Positions 44,074 through 53,310 of a stretch of 64,000 nt of DNA are shown in pieces. A program made the position numbers and the translations under genes. The notes under the pieces are model-generated. The model did not search any database. It saw only the letters and a list, made by a program, of their open reading frames with translations, and was not told the origin of the DNA. The stretch comes from DASWJZ01 sp963805325 (GTDB lineage Bacteria; Pseudomonadota; Alphaproteobacteria; Rhizobiales; Afifellaceae): positions 310,001 through 374,000 of the forward strand of contig CAWDTS010000004.1 in the NCBI GenBank assembly GCA_963805325.1. Reading direction: 5' to 3'. The first letter of the stretch is position 1; every line of letters begins with the position of its first letter.

Positions 44074-45663
44074 ATGAGCCCGCGCGTTCTCATTTCCGAC
44101 GCTCTTTCAGACGCCGCCGTCAACGTCTTCCGCGATCGCGGCGTGACGGTCGAGTTCCAGCCCAAGCTCGGGCCTGACAAGGAAAAGCTCGCCGCGATGA
44201 TCGGCGAGTTCGACGGGCTGGCGATCCGCTCCGCCACCAAGGTCACGCCGAAGGTGATCGCCGCGGCGAACGGCCGGCTGCGCGTCATCGGCCGGGCCGG
44301 CATCGGGGTCGACAATGTCGACATCCCCGCCGCCACCGCCGCCGGCATCATCGTGATGAACACGCCCTTCGGCAATTCCATCACGACGGCGGAGCACGCG
44401 ATCGCGATGCTCATGGCCTGCGCCCGGCAAATCCCTGCGGCGGATCAGTCGACGCAAGCCGGCAAGTGGGAGAAGTCTCGCTTCATGGGCGTCGAGATCA
44501 CGGGAAAGACGCTCGGCATCATCGGCTGCGGTAATATCGGCTCGGTGGTGGCGCGCCGAGCACTCGGGCTCGCGATGAAGGTGATCGTCTACGATCCCTT
44601 CCTCTCCGAGGAGCGGGCGGCCGAGCTTGGCGTGGAGAAGGTGGAACTGGAGCCGCTCTTCCATCGCTCCGACTTCATCACGCTGCACACGCCGCTCACC
44701 GACAAGACCCGCAACATCGTCGATGGCGTGGCGATCGCGAAGATGAAGGAGGGCGTCAGGATCGTGAACTGCGCCCGCGGCGGGCTGGTCGAGGAGACTG
44801 CGCTTCGCGCCGCGCTCGACAGCGGCAAGGTCGCGGGCGCCGCGATCGACGTCTTCGTCGAGGAGCCGGCAAAGGAGAACGTGCTCTTCGGCGCGCCGAA
44901 TGTGGTGTGCACGCCGCATCTCGGCGCCGCCACCACCGAGGCGCAGGAGAATGTCGCCGTGCAGATCGCCGAGCAGATGGCGGACTATCTGACCACCGGC
45001 GCGGTCACCAATGCCATCAACATGCCGTCGATCAGCGCCGAGGAGGCGCCGCGGCTGACGCCATTCGTGCGGCTCGCGGAGCAACTCGGCTCCTTCGCCG
45101 GCCAGCTGACGGAAACCGGCATCAAGGAAGTGCGGATCGAATATGAGGGCACCGTGGCGGACATGAACATCCGCGCGCTGACCGCCGCCGCGCTCGCCGG
45201 CTTCCTGCAGCCGCAGCTTCAGACCGTGAACATGATCTCCGCGCCTGCCTATGCGAAGGAGCGCGGCATCCGCGTGCAGGAGACGCGGCGCGGGCAGTCG
45301 GGCGCCTACGAAGGCTATGTCCGCTTCACCGTGGTGACGGAGCGGCAGGAGCGCTCGGTCGCCGGCACCGTCTTCTCCGACGGCAAGCCGCGCATCATCC
45401 AGATCAAAGGCATCAACATGGAGGCCGAACTCTCCGAGCACATGCTCTACATCACCAACTTCGACAAACCCGGCTTCATCGGCCACCTCGGCACTGTGCT
45501 CGGCGACAACGGCATCAACATCGCGCGGATGCAGTTCGGCCGCGATGCGCCGGGCGGCAATGCCATCGCGCTCGTCTCCGTCGACCAGCAGGTGCCGGCC
45601 GATGTGATGGCCGAGATCAACCGGCTTGAGCACGTCCAACAGGTGAAGCCGCTGGCCTTCTGA
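44074..45663 (+). CDS. serA: D-3-phosphoglycerate dehydrogenase SerA (long form)
   Basis: This 529-residue enzyme oxidises 3-phosphoglycerate with NAD. It has the substrate domain (VLISDALSDAAVNVF, GLAIRSATKVT), the NAD fold (LGIIGCGNIGSVVARRALG near 150), the catalytic H in CTPHLGAATTEAQ near 286, an allosteric-substrate-binding insert (about 320-440) and a C-terminal ACT domain (MLYITNFDKPGFIGHLGTVL), where serine often inhibits. The ATG at 44074 begins the conserved chain; the longer frame overlaps serC. A terminator follows at 45727. Confidence 0.96.
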   Translation: MSPRVLISDALSDAAVNVFRDRGVTVEFQPKLGPDKEKLAAMIGEFDGLAIRSATKVTPKVIAAANGRLRVIGRAGIGVDNVDIPAATAAGIIVMNTPFGNSITTAEHAIAMLMACARQIPAADQSTQAGKWEKSRFMGVEITGKTLGIIGCGNIGSVVARRALGLAMKVIVYDPFLSEERAAELGVEKVELEPLFHRSDFITLHTPLTDKTRNIVDGVAIAKMKEGVRIVNCARGGLVEETALRAALDSGKVAGAAIDVFVEEPAKENVLFGAPNVVCTPHLGAATTEAQENVAVQIAEQMADYLTTGAVTNAINMPSISAEEAPRLTPFVRLAEQLGSFAGQLTETGIKEVRIEYEGTVADMNIRALTAAALAGFLQPQLQTVNMISAPAYAKERGIRVQETRRGQSGAYEGYVRFTVVTERQERSVAGTVFSDGKPRIIQIKGINMEAELSEHMLYITNFDKPGFIGHLGTVLGDNGINIARMQFGRDAPGGNAIALVSVDQQVPADVMAEINRLEHVQQVKPLAF

Positions 45664-45726
45664 AGCGGGCACATATTGCGCCGATTTTGGGTCGAACCAT
45701 CGGCCCAAAGGGACTATAGGAAAGCA

Positions 45727-45758
45727 CGCCCCGGCAGTTTGCCGGGGCGCTCTTTTGT
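45727..45758 (+). terminator. Rho-independent terminator after serA
   Basis: CGCCCCGGC (45727-45735) pairs exactly with GCCGGGGCG (45741-45749) around a five-base loop, then CTCTTTTG. The purA start is 25 bases after the stem, so purA may rely on readthrough or a promoter inside the loop region. Confidence 0.85.
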
Positions 45759-45773
45759 CGGGATCTTGTCGGA

Positions 45774-47066
45774 ATGGCGAATGTCGTTGTCGTCGGCTCG
45801 CAGTGGGGCGACGAGGGAAAAGGAAAGATCGTCGATTGGCTGTCGGCGCGGGCGGATGTCGTGGTGCGCTTTCAGGGCGGTCACAATGCCGGCCACACGC
45901 TCGTCATCGACGGCGTGACCTTCAAGCTGAGCCTGCTCCCCTCCGGCGTCGTGCGGCCGGGTAAGCTTTCGGTCATCGGCAACGGGGTCGTCGTCGATCC
46001 CTGGGCCTTCGTAGAGGAGGTCGAGAAGCTGAAAGGTCAAGGCGTCTCGATTACGCCGGAGAGCCTCGTCATCGCGGAGAACGCCGCATTGATCCTGCCG
46101 GTGCATCGCGAACTCGACGTGACAAGAGAATCGTCCAATAGCACGCACGCGCTCGGCACGACGCGACGCGGCATCGGCCCCGCCTACGAAGACAAGGTCG
46201 GACGGCGCGCCATCCGCGTCGTTGATCTCGCCGAGCCGACAAGCCTGCCTGCGAAGCTTGATCGCCTGCTTGCCCATCACAATGCGTTGCGGCGCGGCAA
46301 CGGCGCGGAGGAGGTCGACGCCGACGCGCTGCTGGCGGAGCTTCAGGCGATCGCGCCGAAGATCCTCCCTTTCGTCGGCTCGGCTTGGCGGCGTCTCGAC
46401 GCCGCGCGGCGCGACGGCAAGCGTATCCTGTTCGAGGGCGCGCAGGGCGTGCTCCTCGATGTCGACCATGGCACCTATCCCTACGTCACCTCCTCGAACA
46501 TCGTCGCTGGGCAGGCGGCGACCGGCTCCGGGCTCGGCGCGCGATCGGGCGATTATGTGCTCGGCATCACCAAGGCCTACACGACGCGGGTCGGCGAGGG
46601 GCCGTTTCCAACCGAGGATAAGGGTGAGATGGGCGAGCGCCTCGGACGGGTCGGAAAGGAGTTCGGCACGGTAACCGGACGCAAACGCCGCTGCGGCTGG
46701 TTCGACGCGACGCTCGTCCGGCAGGTCGCCAAAATATCGGGAATTGACGGTTTCGCGCTCACCAAGCTCGACGTGCTCGACGGGCTTGAGACCATCCGTA
46801 TCGCCGTAGGCTACCGGCTCGATGGCCGCAGGATCGACTATCTGCCGGCCGGGCAGGGCGATCAGGCGCGGGTCGAACCGATCTACGAGGAGATGGAGGG
46901 CTGGCAGGAATCGACCGCCGGAGCCCGCTCCTGGGCGGCTCTTCCGGCGCAGGCCGTCAAGTATGTCCGCTACATCGAGGAGCTCGTCCGGGCCCCGGTT
47001 GCCTTACTTTCGACCAGCCCCGAGCGTGAGGATACCATCCTTGTCCGCGACCCGTTTCAGGATTAA
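45774..47066 (+). CDS. purA: Adenylosuccinate synthase PurA
   Basis: This 430-residue GTP-dependent enzyme of AMP synthesis opens with GSQWGDEGKGK (catalytic D13) and GGHNAGHT (H41), followed by the STHALGTTRRGIGPAYEDK block that binds IMP, FEGAQGVLLDVDHGTYPYVT and, near the end, GLETIRIAVGY. The ATG at 45774 is right after the terminator stem of serA. Length and motifs are complete. Confidence 0.97.
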   Translation: MANVVVVGSQWGDEGKGKIVDWLSARADVVVRFQGGHNAGHTLVIDGVTFKLSLLPSGVVRPGKLSVIGNGVVVDPWAFVEEVEKLKGQGVSITPESLVIAENAALILPVHRELDVTRESSNSTHALGTTRRGIGPAYEDKVGRRAIRVVDLAEPTSLPAKLDRLLAHHNALRRGNGAEEVDADALLAELQAIAPKILPFVGSAWRRLDAARRDGKRILFEGAQGVLLDVDHGTYPYVTSSNIVAGQAATGSGLGARSGDYVLGITKAYTTRVGEGPFPTEDKGEMGERLGRVGKEFGTVTGRKRRCGWFDATLVRQVAKISGIDGFALTKLDVLDGLETIRIAVGYRLDGRRIDYLPAGQGDQARVEPIYEEMEGWQESTAGARSWAALPAQAVKYVRYIEELVRAPVALLSTSPEREDTILVRDPFQD

Positions 47067-47107
47067 CCCCCTTTTTCGGAGTTCTTGCGATAAGTAAAGT
47101 CATCACA

Positions 47108-48409
47108 ATGCCGGACTATGCGTCGATCCTAAAGCGGTCAATTTCCGGGCTAGCCGATCCGAGCCCCGAAATGCGAGAGGCCGTCTACCAGCGCGCCCGC
47201 GCCGCCTTGGCGCGGCAGCTGACGGCTGTCGATCCGCCGCTTTCGACGCGAGAGATCGAACTTCAGCATCAGGAGCTCGAGGACGCGGTGACGCGTCTTG
47301 AGGCGGAGTTCGCTCCCTCGGCCCCGGTGCAGGACTACGGCGAGACCCTGGCGGCGAAGGAAGACTTCCTTTACACGCCGCCGCCGCCACCGATGACGGA
47401 GAGCCGGAAGCCGCAGCCGGCGGACTTCGGCGCCACGCCGGCCGGTTCGGGCTACGACGAGGACGAAGACGATTTCGAAGACGAGGAAGAGCATGGCAGC
47501 TCGCGTCTGCCATTGCTTATCGGAGCGGTCGTCGTCCTTCTGGTGGTCATCGGGGCGGGCGCCTTCCTCTATGCCGAGCGCGACAGTCTCTTCGGCGGCT
47601 CCAAGGAGACGGTGGCTGCCGCCACTCCGGCTGCTGCGCCGACCGAACCGGCGCCGGTCGCCGTGGCAGCGCCGGCCGAGCCCGATTCGACAGAACCGGA
47701 GAAGCGGCCGGATCGGCTGACCAACGGATCGGAAACGCCGCTGGCGAGTCCGCCCATGGAGCCGGACACGACCGTCCCGGCGCCCGCGACCGCCCCACCG
47801 GCAGGCGCGGTGGCGTCCGCCGAGGGAGGACTTCCGCTTGAGGACCTGTCGGGTCTTGGGAGCGGCACCGCTTCTCCGGACACGAGCCTCGTCGAGCAGC
47901 GGGCGATCTATTACTTCCAGGGCTCCGAGGGGCAGCCGGGTCAGGCGAACGAGGGCTCGGCGACCTGGGCGGAGATCACAAAGGATGGCCGTCCGGCGAT
48001 CCAGGCGACGCTCAAGATCCCGGAGCGCAAGGTCACGGTCACCGTCACCATCTACAAGAACTACGACACGGCCCTTCCGGCGAGCCACCTGGTGGAGGTG
48101 CAGTTCTACGGCGCGTTGTCCGACAGCCCAGTCCAGCGCGTGCCGGCGCTGGTCTTGAAGCAGACGGAACAGGCGCGCGGCCAACCGCTGGCAGGCGCCG
48201 CCGTTCCGGTCACCAACGAGCTTTTCTGGATCGCGCTCTCCAACGAAGGGGACGAGGTGACCCGCAACGTGCAGCTCCTCAGGGAGGGCTCGTGGTTCGA
48301 CATTCCAATTCTGTTCAGCGATCAGACGCGGGCTCTCTTGACCTTCGAGAAGGGCATACCCGGCGACAAGGTTTTCGAGACCGTGATGGCGAATTGGACG
48401 CCATCGTGA
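47108..48409 (+). CDS. Hypothetical membrane-anchored protein with C-terminal beta domain
   Basis: This is a 433-residue protein. An N-terminal helical region (MPDYASILKRSISGL, AVYQRARAALARQL) is followed by an acidic stretch (DEDEDDFEDEEE), one membrane helix at about 135-155 (LPLLIGAVVVLLVVIGAGAF), a long proline/alanine/threonine linker and a C-terminal domain from about 265 rich in strands (IYYFQGSEGQPG, ATLKIPERKVTVTVTIYKN, FWIALSNEGDEVTRN). The N-terminus is cytoplasmic and the last domain periplasmic. I know similar proteins downstream of purA in Hyphomicrobiales but no function. It begins 41 bases after purA. Confidence 0.82.
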   Translation: MPDYASILKRSISGLADPSPEMREAVYQRARAALARQLTAVDPPLSTREIELQHQELEDAVTRLEAEFAPSAPVQDYGETLAAKEDFLYTPPPPPMTESRKPQPADFGATPAGSGYDEDEDDFEDEEEHGSSRLPLLIGAVVVLLVVIGAGAFLYAERDSLFGGSKETVAAATPAAAPTEPAPVAVAAPAEPDSTEPEKRPDRLTNGSETPLASPPMEPDTTVPAPATAPPAGAVASAEGGLPLEDLSGLGSGTASPDTSLVEQRAIYYFQGSEGQPGQANEGSATWAEITKDGRPAIQATLKIPERKVTVTVTIYKNYDTALPASHLVEVQFYGALSDSPVQRVPALVLKQTEQARGQPLAGAAVPVTNELFWIALSNEGDEVTRNVQLLREGSWFDIPILFSDQTRALLTFEKGIPGDKVFETVMANWTPS

Positions 48410-48482
48410 CACGCCGCATCCCTGCTTCGTATCGGCTCTTCCGGAAAATCCAGATCGCCGCCTAAAACCCTCGGCCCGCGCG

Positions 48483-49391
48483 ATGTTCAAGCTGCCGCGG
48501 CTTCGCGATCAGCCTTACCTGCTCCTGACCCTCACATCGCTCTTCTGGGCGGGAAACGCCGTCGTCGGCCGAGCAGTCGTCGGGCAGGTGCCGCCGGTGG
48601 CGCTGGCGCAGATGCGCTGGACGGCTGCCTTTCTCATCGTTCTGCCCTTCGCTTGGCCAAGGCTTCGCGACGATCTTCCGGCCATCCGGCGTAAGCTCGG
48701 CGTCGTGCTCGTCCTCTCGCTGACCGGCATCTCCGCCTTCAACACCATGCTCTATTGGAGCCTGAAGCACACGACGGCCATCAACGCGACGTTGATGCAG
48801 TCGAGCGCGCCGCTCCTCATCGGGCTTCTGAGCTGGGCGCTGTTCCGCGATCCGCTCAGTCGCTCTCAGGTTGCGGGCATCTTTGTATCGCTCGCCGGCG
48901 TTGCCACGATCGTGTGCCAGGGCGAGCCGGCCCGGCTGATCGGGATGTCGCTCAACATCGGTGATCTCATCGTCGTCGTGGCGATCGGGGTCTATGCGCT
49001 CTACTCGACGCTGCTGCGCAAGCGGCCGGCAATCGCGCCGATCTCGCTCGTCGCCGCGACGATGGGGATCGGTGCGGCGCTGCTCCTTCCTCTGACGGCC
49101 ATCGAATACGCCTCCGGGGCGCGCTTCGTCGCCTTCGGCGCGGGCGACTTCGCGGCGATCGCCTATGTCGCGATCTTTCCGTCGATCCTCTCCTATCTCT
49201 GCTTCAACCGCGGCGTTGAGCTGATCGGCGCGAACCGGGCCGGCCCGTTCTTCCACCTGGTGCCGCTTTTCGGCGTCGTGCTTGCTGTCGCCTTCCTGGG
49301 CGAGCGGCTGGCGCTCTATCACGTGGTCGGAGCGGTGCTGATCATCGGCGGCGTCGCGCTCGCGGGTCGGCGGCCGGCGGCTCGCGCATGA
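48483..49391 (+). CDS. EamA/DMT family transporter
   Basis: This 302-residue inner-membrane protein has ten helices in two EamA repeats, for example LTLTSLFWAGNAVVGRAVVG at the start of the first and VVAIGVYALYSTLLRKRPAI in the second. Members export amino acids, nucleosides or other metabolites. The substrate is unknown. It starts 73 bases after the hypothetical gene and is followed 41 bases later by a second EamA gene, so the two may be cotranscribed. Confidence 0.92.
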   Translation: MFKLPRLRDQPYLLLTLTSLFWAGNAVVGRAVVGQVPPVALAQMRWTAAFLIVLPFAWPRLRDDLPAIRRKLGVVLVLSLTGISAFNTMLYWSLKHTTAINATLMQSSAPLLIGLLSWALFRDPLSRSQVAGIFVSLAGVATIVCQGEPARLIGMSLNIGDLIVVVAIGVYALYSTLLRKRPAIAPISLVAATMGIGAALLLPLTAIEYASGARFVAFGAGDFAAIAYVAIFPSILSYLCFNRGVELIGANRAGPFFHLVPLFGVVLAVAFLGERLALYHVVGAVLIIGGVALAGRRPAARA

Positions 49392-49432
49392 ACCGGGTGG
49401 CGGCCGCCTCGCGCGGCGGCTAGGGCACGTCG

Positions 49433-50467
49433 ATGACCAACACCGCGCCGCGTCTCGACGCCCGAAGCTGGGCCTTGCTCGTAGCTCTCGCGCTCCTTTG
49501 GAGCGTGTCCTTCATCTTCATCAAGGTGGGGGCGCAGGAGATCCCGATCCTGACCCTTGTGCTGCTGCGGGTCGGGCTGGCGGCGCTTCTCCTGAACGTC
49601 GTCGTGATCGCCGGCAGGCGCGCCTATCCGACGCGGATCGCCGTGCTCGCGAGCTATCTCGTGATGGGGCTTCTGAACAACGTCTTCCCCTTCGTGCTGA
49701 TCGTGTTCGCGACGGCGCGGCTCGGCGCCGGCTCGGCCTCGATCCTGAACGCAACGACACCGATCTTCACGCTCATCGTGGCGCATCTCGCAACGCGCGA
49801 CGAGAAGATCACACCGGCGAAGCTCGCCGGCATCCTGCTCGGCCTTGCCGGCGTCGCGGCGATGACCGATGTCGACGCCATGATCGGCCTTGGCGGGGAC
49901 TTCATCGCGGTTGCGGCGATGCTTGCCGCGACCTTCAGCTACGGTTTGTCGGCGGTTTATGGGCGGCGCTTCCGCCGCATCGACCCGATCGTGTCGGCAA
50001 CCTGCCAGCTGTCGGCGTCGACGCTCGTGCTTCTGCCGATTGCTCTTCTCTACGACCAGCCGTTCGCGCTTCCGCTTCCGGGCCTCGCCGCGATCGCATC
50101 GGTCGTCGGGCTGGCGCTTCTTTCGACGGCACTCGCCTATGTCATCTTCTACGCGCTGATCGCACGCGCCGGCGGCACGAACACCATGCTCGTCACGCTG
50201 CTCATCCCGGTGGGTGGAGTCTTTCTCGCCTGGGCGCTGCTCAGCGAGCCCTTCACACTCGCCAAGGCCGCCGGCATGACGCTGATCGGCCTCGGTCTCG
50301 TGGTGATCGACGGGCGGCGCTCGCGAGGCTGCGCCGACCGGCGTCAACGCCGGCCGGCGTCTGAGACCTACGCGGGCGCCATCAGCGCCGCGGCTCCACG
50401 GTCGCGGTCCTTCGTGGCCTTCAGCATCGCCTTCTGCACCTTCTCGAAGGCGCGCACCTCAAGCTGA
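49433..50467 (+). CDS. EamA/DMT family transporter, 3' end overlapping rpoH
   Basis: This 344-residue protein has two EamA repeats (ALALLWSVSFIFIKVGAQEI, ILNATTPIFTLIVAHLATRD, FSYGLSAVYGRRFRRIDPIV, LLSTALAYVIFYALIARAGG) and natural membrane content up to GLVVIDGRR near residue 300. The last 45 residues (from RSRGCADRR) are antisense to rpoH and lack family character. A neighbouring frame stops at 50364, so a small frame change near 50320 or a true 100-base tail-to-tail overlap are both possible. Confidence 0.85.
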   Translation: MTNTAPRLDARSWALLVALALLWSVSFIFIKVGAQEIPILTLVLLRVGLAALLLNVVVIAGRRAYPTRIAVLASYLVMGLLNNVFPFVLIVFATARLGAGSASILNATTPIFTLIVAHLATRDEKITPAKLAGILLGLAGVAAMTDVDAMIGLGGDFIAVAAMLAATFSYGLSAVYGRRFRRIDPIVSATCQLSASTLVLLPIALLYDQPFALPLPGLAAIASVVGLALLSTALAYVIFYALIARAGGTNTMLVTLLIPVGGVFLAWALLSEPFTLAKAAGMTLIGLGLVVIDGRRSRGCADRRQRRPASETYAGAISAAAPRSRSFVAFSIAFCTFSKARTSS

Positions 50468-51279
50468 CGGACGCGCTCGCGCGAGACGTCGAACTCGCTC
50501 GACAGCTCCTCGAGCGTGAGCGGGTCGTCCGAGAGGCGGCGCGCCTCGAAGATGCGCCGCTCGCGGTCGTCGAGCACATTCAAGGCGTCGCCGAGCATGG
50601 CACGGCGCTGGTCGAGCTCGTCGTGCTCGGCGAGCGTCTCCTCCGGCGAGCTGCTGTCGTCGGCGAGCCAGTCCATCCATTCGCCGCTCGCTTCGCCTTC
50701 GCCGGCGCGGATCGGTGCGTTCAGGGATGCGTCGCCGGAAAGCCGGCGGTTCATCGAGACGACCTCTTCCTCGCTGACGTTCAGCTTCTTGGCGATCTGC
50801 GCCACCTGGTCGGGGCGAAGATCGCCCTCGTCGAGCGCCTGGATCTGACTCTTGACCTTGCGCAGGTTGAAGAACAGCCGCTTCTGATTTGCGGTCGTCC
50901 CCATCTTCACGAGGCTCCAGGAGCGCAGGATGTATTCCTGGATGGCGGCCTTGATCCACCACATGGCATAGGTCGCGAGGCGGAAGCCGCGCTCCGGATC
51001 GAAGCGCTTCACCGCCTGCATCAGCCCGACATTGCCTTCGGAGATCACCTCGCCGATCGGCAGGCCGTAGCCGCGATAGCCCATGGCGATTTTGGCGACG
51101 AGCCTCAGATGGCTGGTGACGAGCCTGTGCGCGGCGTCGCGATCCTCGTGCTCGAGGTAGCGCTTCGCCAGCATGTACTCCTCCTGCGGCTCCAGCATCG
51201 GGAACCGCCGGATCTCTTCCAGGTAGCGCGTCAGGCCTCCGTCCCCCGACTGGAAGACCGGTATGTTGCCTTTGGCCAT
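50368..51279 (-). CDS. rpoH: RNA polymerase heat-shock sigma factor RpoH (sigma-32)
   Basis: This 303-residue sigma factor has region 2 (EEYMLAKRYLEHEDRDAAHR, LVTSHLRLVAKIAMGYRGYG, FRLATYAMWWIKAAIQEYIL), the RpoH box (NQKRLFFNLRKVKSQI, diagnostic for sigma-32) and region 4 (LTLEELSSEFDVSRERVRQL). It directs transcription of chaperones and proteases in heat shock and is probably degraded with FtsH help. ATG 51279 begins the conserved N-terminus; an in-frame ATG at 51360 is rejected. The promoter probably lies near the rluD 3' end. Confidence 0.96.
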   Translation of the reverse strand: MAKGNIPVFQSGDGGLTRYLEEIRRFPMLEPQEEYMLAKRYLEHEDRDAAHRLVTSHLRLVAKIAMGYRGYGLPIGEVISEGNVGLMQAVKRFDPERGFRLATYAMWWIKAAIQEYILRSWSLVKMGTTANQKRLFFNLRKVKSQIQALDEGDLRPDQVAQIAKKLNVSEEEVVSMNRRLSGDASLNAPIRAGEGEASGEWMDWLADDSSSPEETLAEHDELDQRRAMLGDALNVLDDRERRIFEARRLSDDPLTLEELSSEFDVSRERVRQLEVRAFEKVQKAMLKATKDRDRGAAALMAPA

Positions 51280-51396
51280 GTCTCTTCCATCCTTCCAGGC
51301 TCGGTCGGCGTCCACTCGGCCCGCCGGCAAGCCCTCTCGAGAGTTCGCGCACATTATCACGCCGCTTTTGCGGCTGCGAAAAGAACGGCTCTTCCG

Positions 51397-52389
51397 CTAA
51401 ACGACGTGTTTTCGGAACAGTTCTACCAGATCAGTCAAATCTGTTGGCCAATCTGTCTCAAATTTAATGAGCGCTCCGGTGCGCGGGTGTCGGAAGCGCA
51501 GCATTCGCGCGTGCAGGGCCTGACGCCGGAAGCCCTTGATTCCGGCTTGGAAATCCTCCGGCAGGGCCTGTGCCTTGGTCTTGAAGCTTGCGCCGTAGAC
51601 GGCATCGCCGACAAGTGGATGGCTGATATGCGCCAGGTGCACGCGAATTTGGTGGGTTCTGCCGGTTTCCAGTCGGCAGGAAACGAGGGCGGCGGTGGCT
51701 CCGAAACGCTCTTTGACGGCGTAGTGCGTCACTGCACGGCGGCCGCCATTACGCGCCACCGCCTGCTTCAGGCGGTTCTTGGGATCACGAATAAGGGGGG
51801 CATCGACCACGCCGATATGGGGTTTCGGCACTCCCCAGACAAGCGCGTCGTATTCGCGAAGCAGCGAACCCTCGCGCCCATGATCGGCGAACTGCGCCGA
51901 AAGTTCGCGATGCGCGACGTCGTTCTTGGCGACGACCAGGACACCGGACGTGTCCTTGTCGAGCCGGTGCACGATCCCCGGCCGCTTGACCCCGCCGATC
52001 CCCGACAGGCTGTCGCCGCAATGCGCGATCAGCGCGTTGACGAGCGTGCCGGATGCGTTGCCGGCACCCGGATGGACGACGAGGCCGGCCGGCTTGTCGA
52101 TGACGATGATGTCGGAATCCTCGCAGAGGATGTTGAGCGGAATGGTCTCGGGGCCGGGTTTTGCGTCTTCGGGCGGCGGTAGCGTGACGGTAATTTCGGC
52201 GTCGGCGGGAACGCGGATGTTCGGGTCGACGCAGGCCCCGCCGCCGATTTCGACTTTTCCCGCCTTGATCAGGGCCTTGAGCCGACTGCGGGAAAGCCCG
52301 CCCGCCTGCCTAGCAAGGAAGTGGTCGAGCCTCTCGCCCGCCGCCTCGGGCTCGACCCGGAACGTCCGCTTCTCTATCAGATCGCCCAT
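51397..52389 (-). CDS. rluD: Ribosomal large-subunit pseudouridine synthase RluD
   Basis: This 330-residue enzyme makes pseudouridines in 23S rRNA helix 69. An S4-like RNA-binding domain (AGERLDHFLARQAGGLSRSR) precedes the catalytic domain with the motif HRLDKDTSG at 141-149 (D144 nucleophile), followed by REYDALVWG and GRTHQIRVHLAHISHPLVGD. Its start codon at 52389-52387 shares CATG with the start of the divergent membrane protein gene. It is followed by rpoH on the same strand after 117 bases. Confidence 0.95.
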   Translation of the reverse strand: MGDLIEKRTFRVEPEAAGERLDHFLARQAGGLSRSRLKALIKAGKVEIGGGACVDPNIRVPADAEITVTLPPPEDAKPGPETIPLNILCEDSDIIVIDKPAGLVVHPGAGNASGTLVNALIAHCGDSLSGIGGVKRPGIVHRLDKDTSGVLVVAKNDVAHRELSAQFADHGREGSLLREYDALVWGVPKPHIGVVDAPLIRDPKNRLKQAVARNGGRRAVTHYAVKERFGATAALVSCRLETGRTHQIRVHLAHISHPLVGDAVYGASFKTKAQALPEDFQAGIKGFRRQALHARMLRFRHPRTGALIKFETDWPTDLTDLVELFRKHVV

Positions 52390-52753
52390 GACCTCCTACG
52401 ACGACACCGAGGATCTGGCGCCGCTCGACCCGGCGGCGGCGCGGCTTCGCAAGAAGCTCGTGCGCCTGCTCTTCGTGTCCGGCGGGATCATGGTGCTCGG
52501 GTTTATCGCGGTGTTCGGGGCCATTGTCTACAAGCTGAACCAGGGCACCGCGGGCAGGGCGAACCACCTTTCGTCCGCCGCGCCGATCGAGGGGCGGATC
52601 GCCATTCCGCCCGGCGACCGGATCGTAGCGACGGCGCTCAACGGCGACCGCGCTTTGCTGACGGTCGCGGCGCCGGACGGCACGACGTCTCTGCTCCTTG
52701 TCGATCTCGCCAGCGGGGCGGTGCTCGGCCGGTATTCGGTCGTCCCGGAGTGA
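52388..52753 (+). CDS. Small membrane protein, DUF6476-like
   Basis: This 121-residue protein has an acidic start (MTSYDDTEDLAPLDPAAARL), one membrane helix (LLFVSGGIMVLGFIAVFGAI, about 28-50) and a small periplasmic beta domain (GRIAIPPGDRIVATAL, TSLLLVDLASGAVLGRY). I recognise this as the protein usually divergent from rluD in Hyphomicrobiales; its function is unknown. Its ATG (52388-52390) and that of rluD overlap head to head. Confidence 0.82.
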   Translation: MTSYDDTEDLAPLDPAAARLRKKLVRLLFVSGGIMVLGFIAVFGAIVYKLNQGTAGRANHLSSAAPIEGRIAIPPGDRIVATALNGDRALLTVAAPDGTTSLLLVDLASGAVLGRYSVVPE

Positions 52754-52978
52754 GGCGCCGGGGGCGAAGGCCGCGCTGCTCGCCGCTGCGCCGCAGGCAA
52801 ACGCTCCGTTAACGCCGCTTACCAGCAGGTTTTCAACGAACGTCCAAATTGCCGTCGCGCGGTGCGTTTGCGTTTACGCGTCTCCACCTATGGTCCCGCT
52901 TCCGCCGTTGCGCCGCCCATACCGGCGTGACGGCGTCTTCAGGTTCGCGGCATGCCGCTTACGAGATGAGGGCTGGAA

Positions 52979-53248
52979 ATGGACGCACCGGATCTTTCCA
53001 ACGAAGCGTCGTGGCGGGGGCAGATGCTTGCCGGCCAGATCGCCGTCAAGCAGTCGATCAGCGAGCTTGGCTTTCTGATTTCCGGCCTGTTCCTGGCCTA
53101 TCTTCTTTCCGCCTACTGGCCGGGCCTGGCGATCGTCGTCGCCGCGGCCATGTGCGGCGGCGCGATCTACGCCGTCTGGCGGGAGGCGCGGAACCAGCTG
53201 AAGTTCACCGAGAGCCTCTCGCAGAAATCCGAGAAGATCGACATCTGA
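52979..53248 (+). CDS. Small membrane protein, 89 residues
   Basis: This protein has an amphipathic start, two close membrane segments (ISELGFLISGLFLAYLLSAY and LAIVVAAAMCGGAIYAVWRE, about 28-70) and a charged tail (LKFTESLSQKSEKIDI). GAGGG lies before the ATG. The reading frame has normal codon positions and no competing gene. No family is recognised. Between it and the previous gene is a 225-base stretch with no feature that I can name. Confidence 0.65.
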   Translation: MDAPDLSNEASWRGQMLAGQIAVKQSISELGFLISGLFLAYLLSAYWPGLAIVVAAAMCGGAIYAVWREARNQLKFTESLSQKSEKIDI

Positions 53249-53310
53249 CACGGGCTTCGCGGCAACGCGCCTCCGGCGTCGCGGACCCGCCGAAAGCCTC
53301 GATCTGATGC

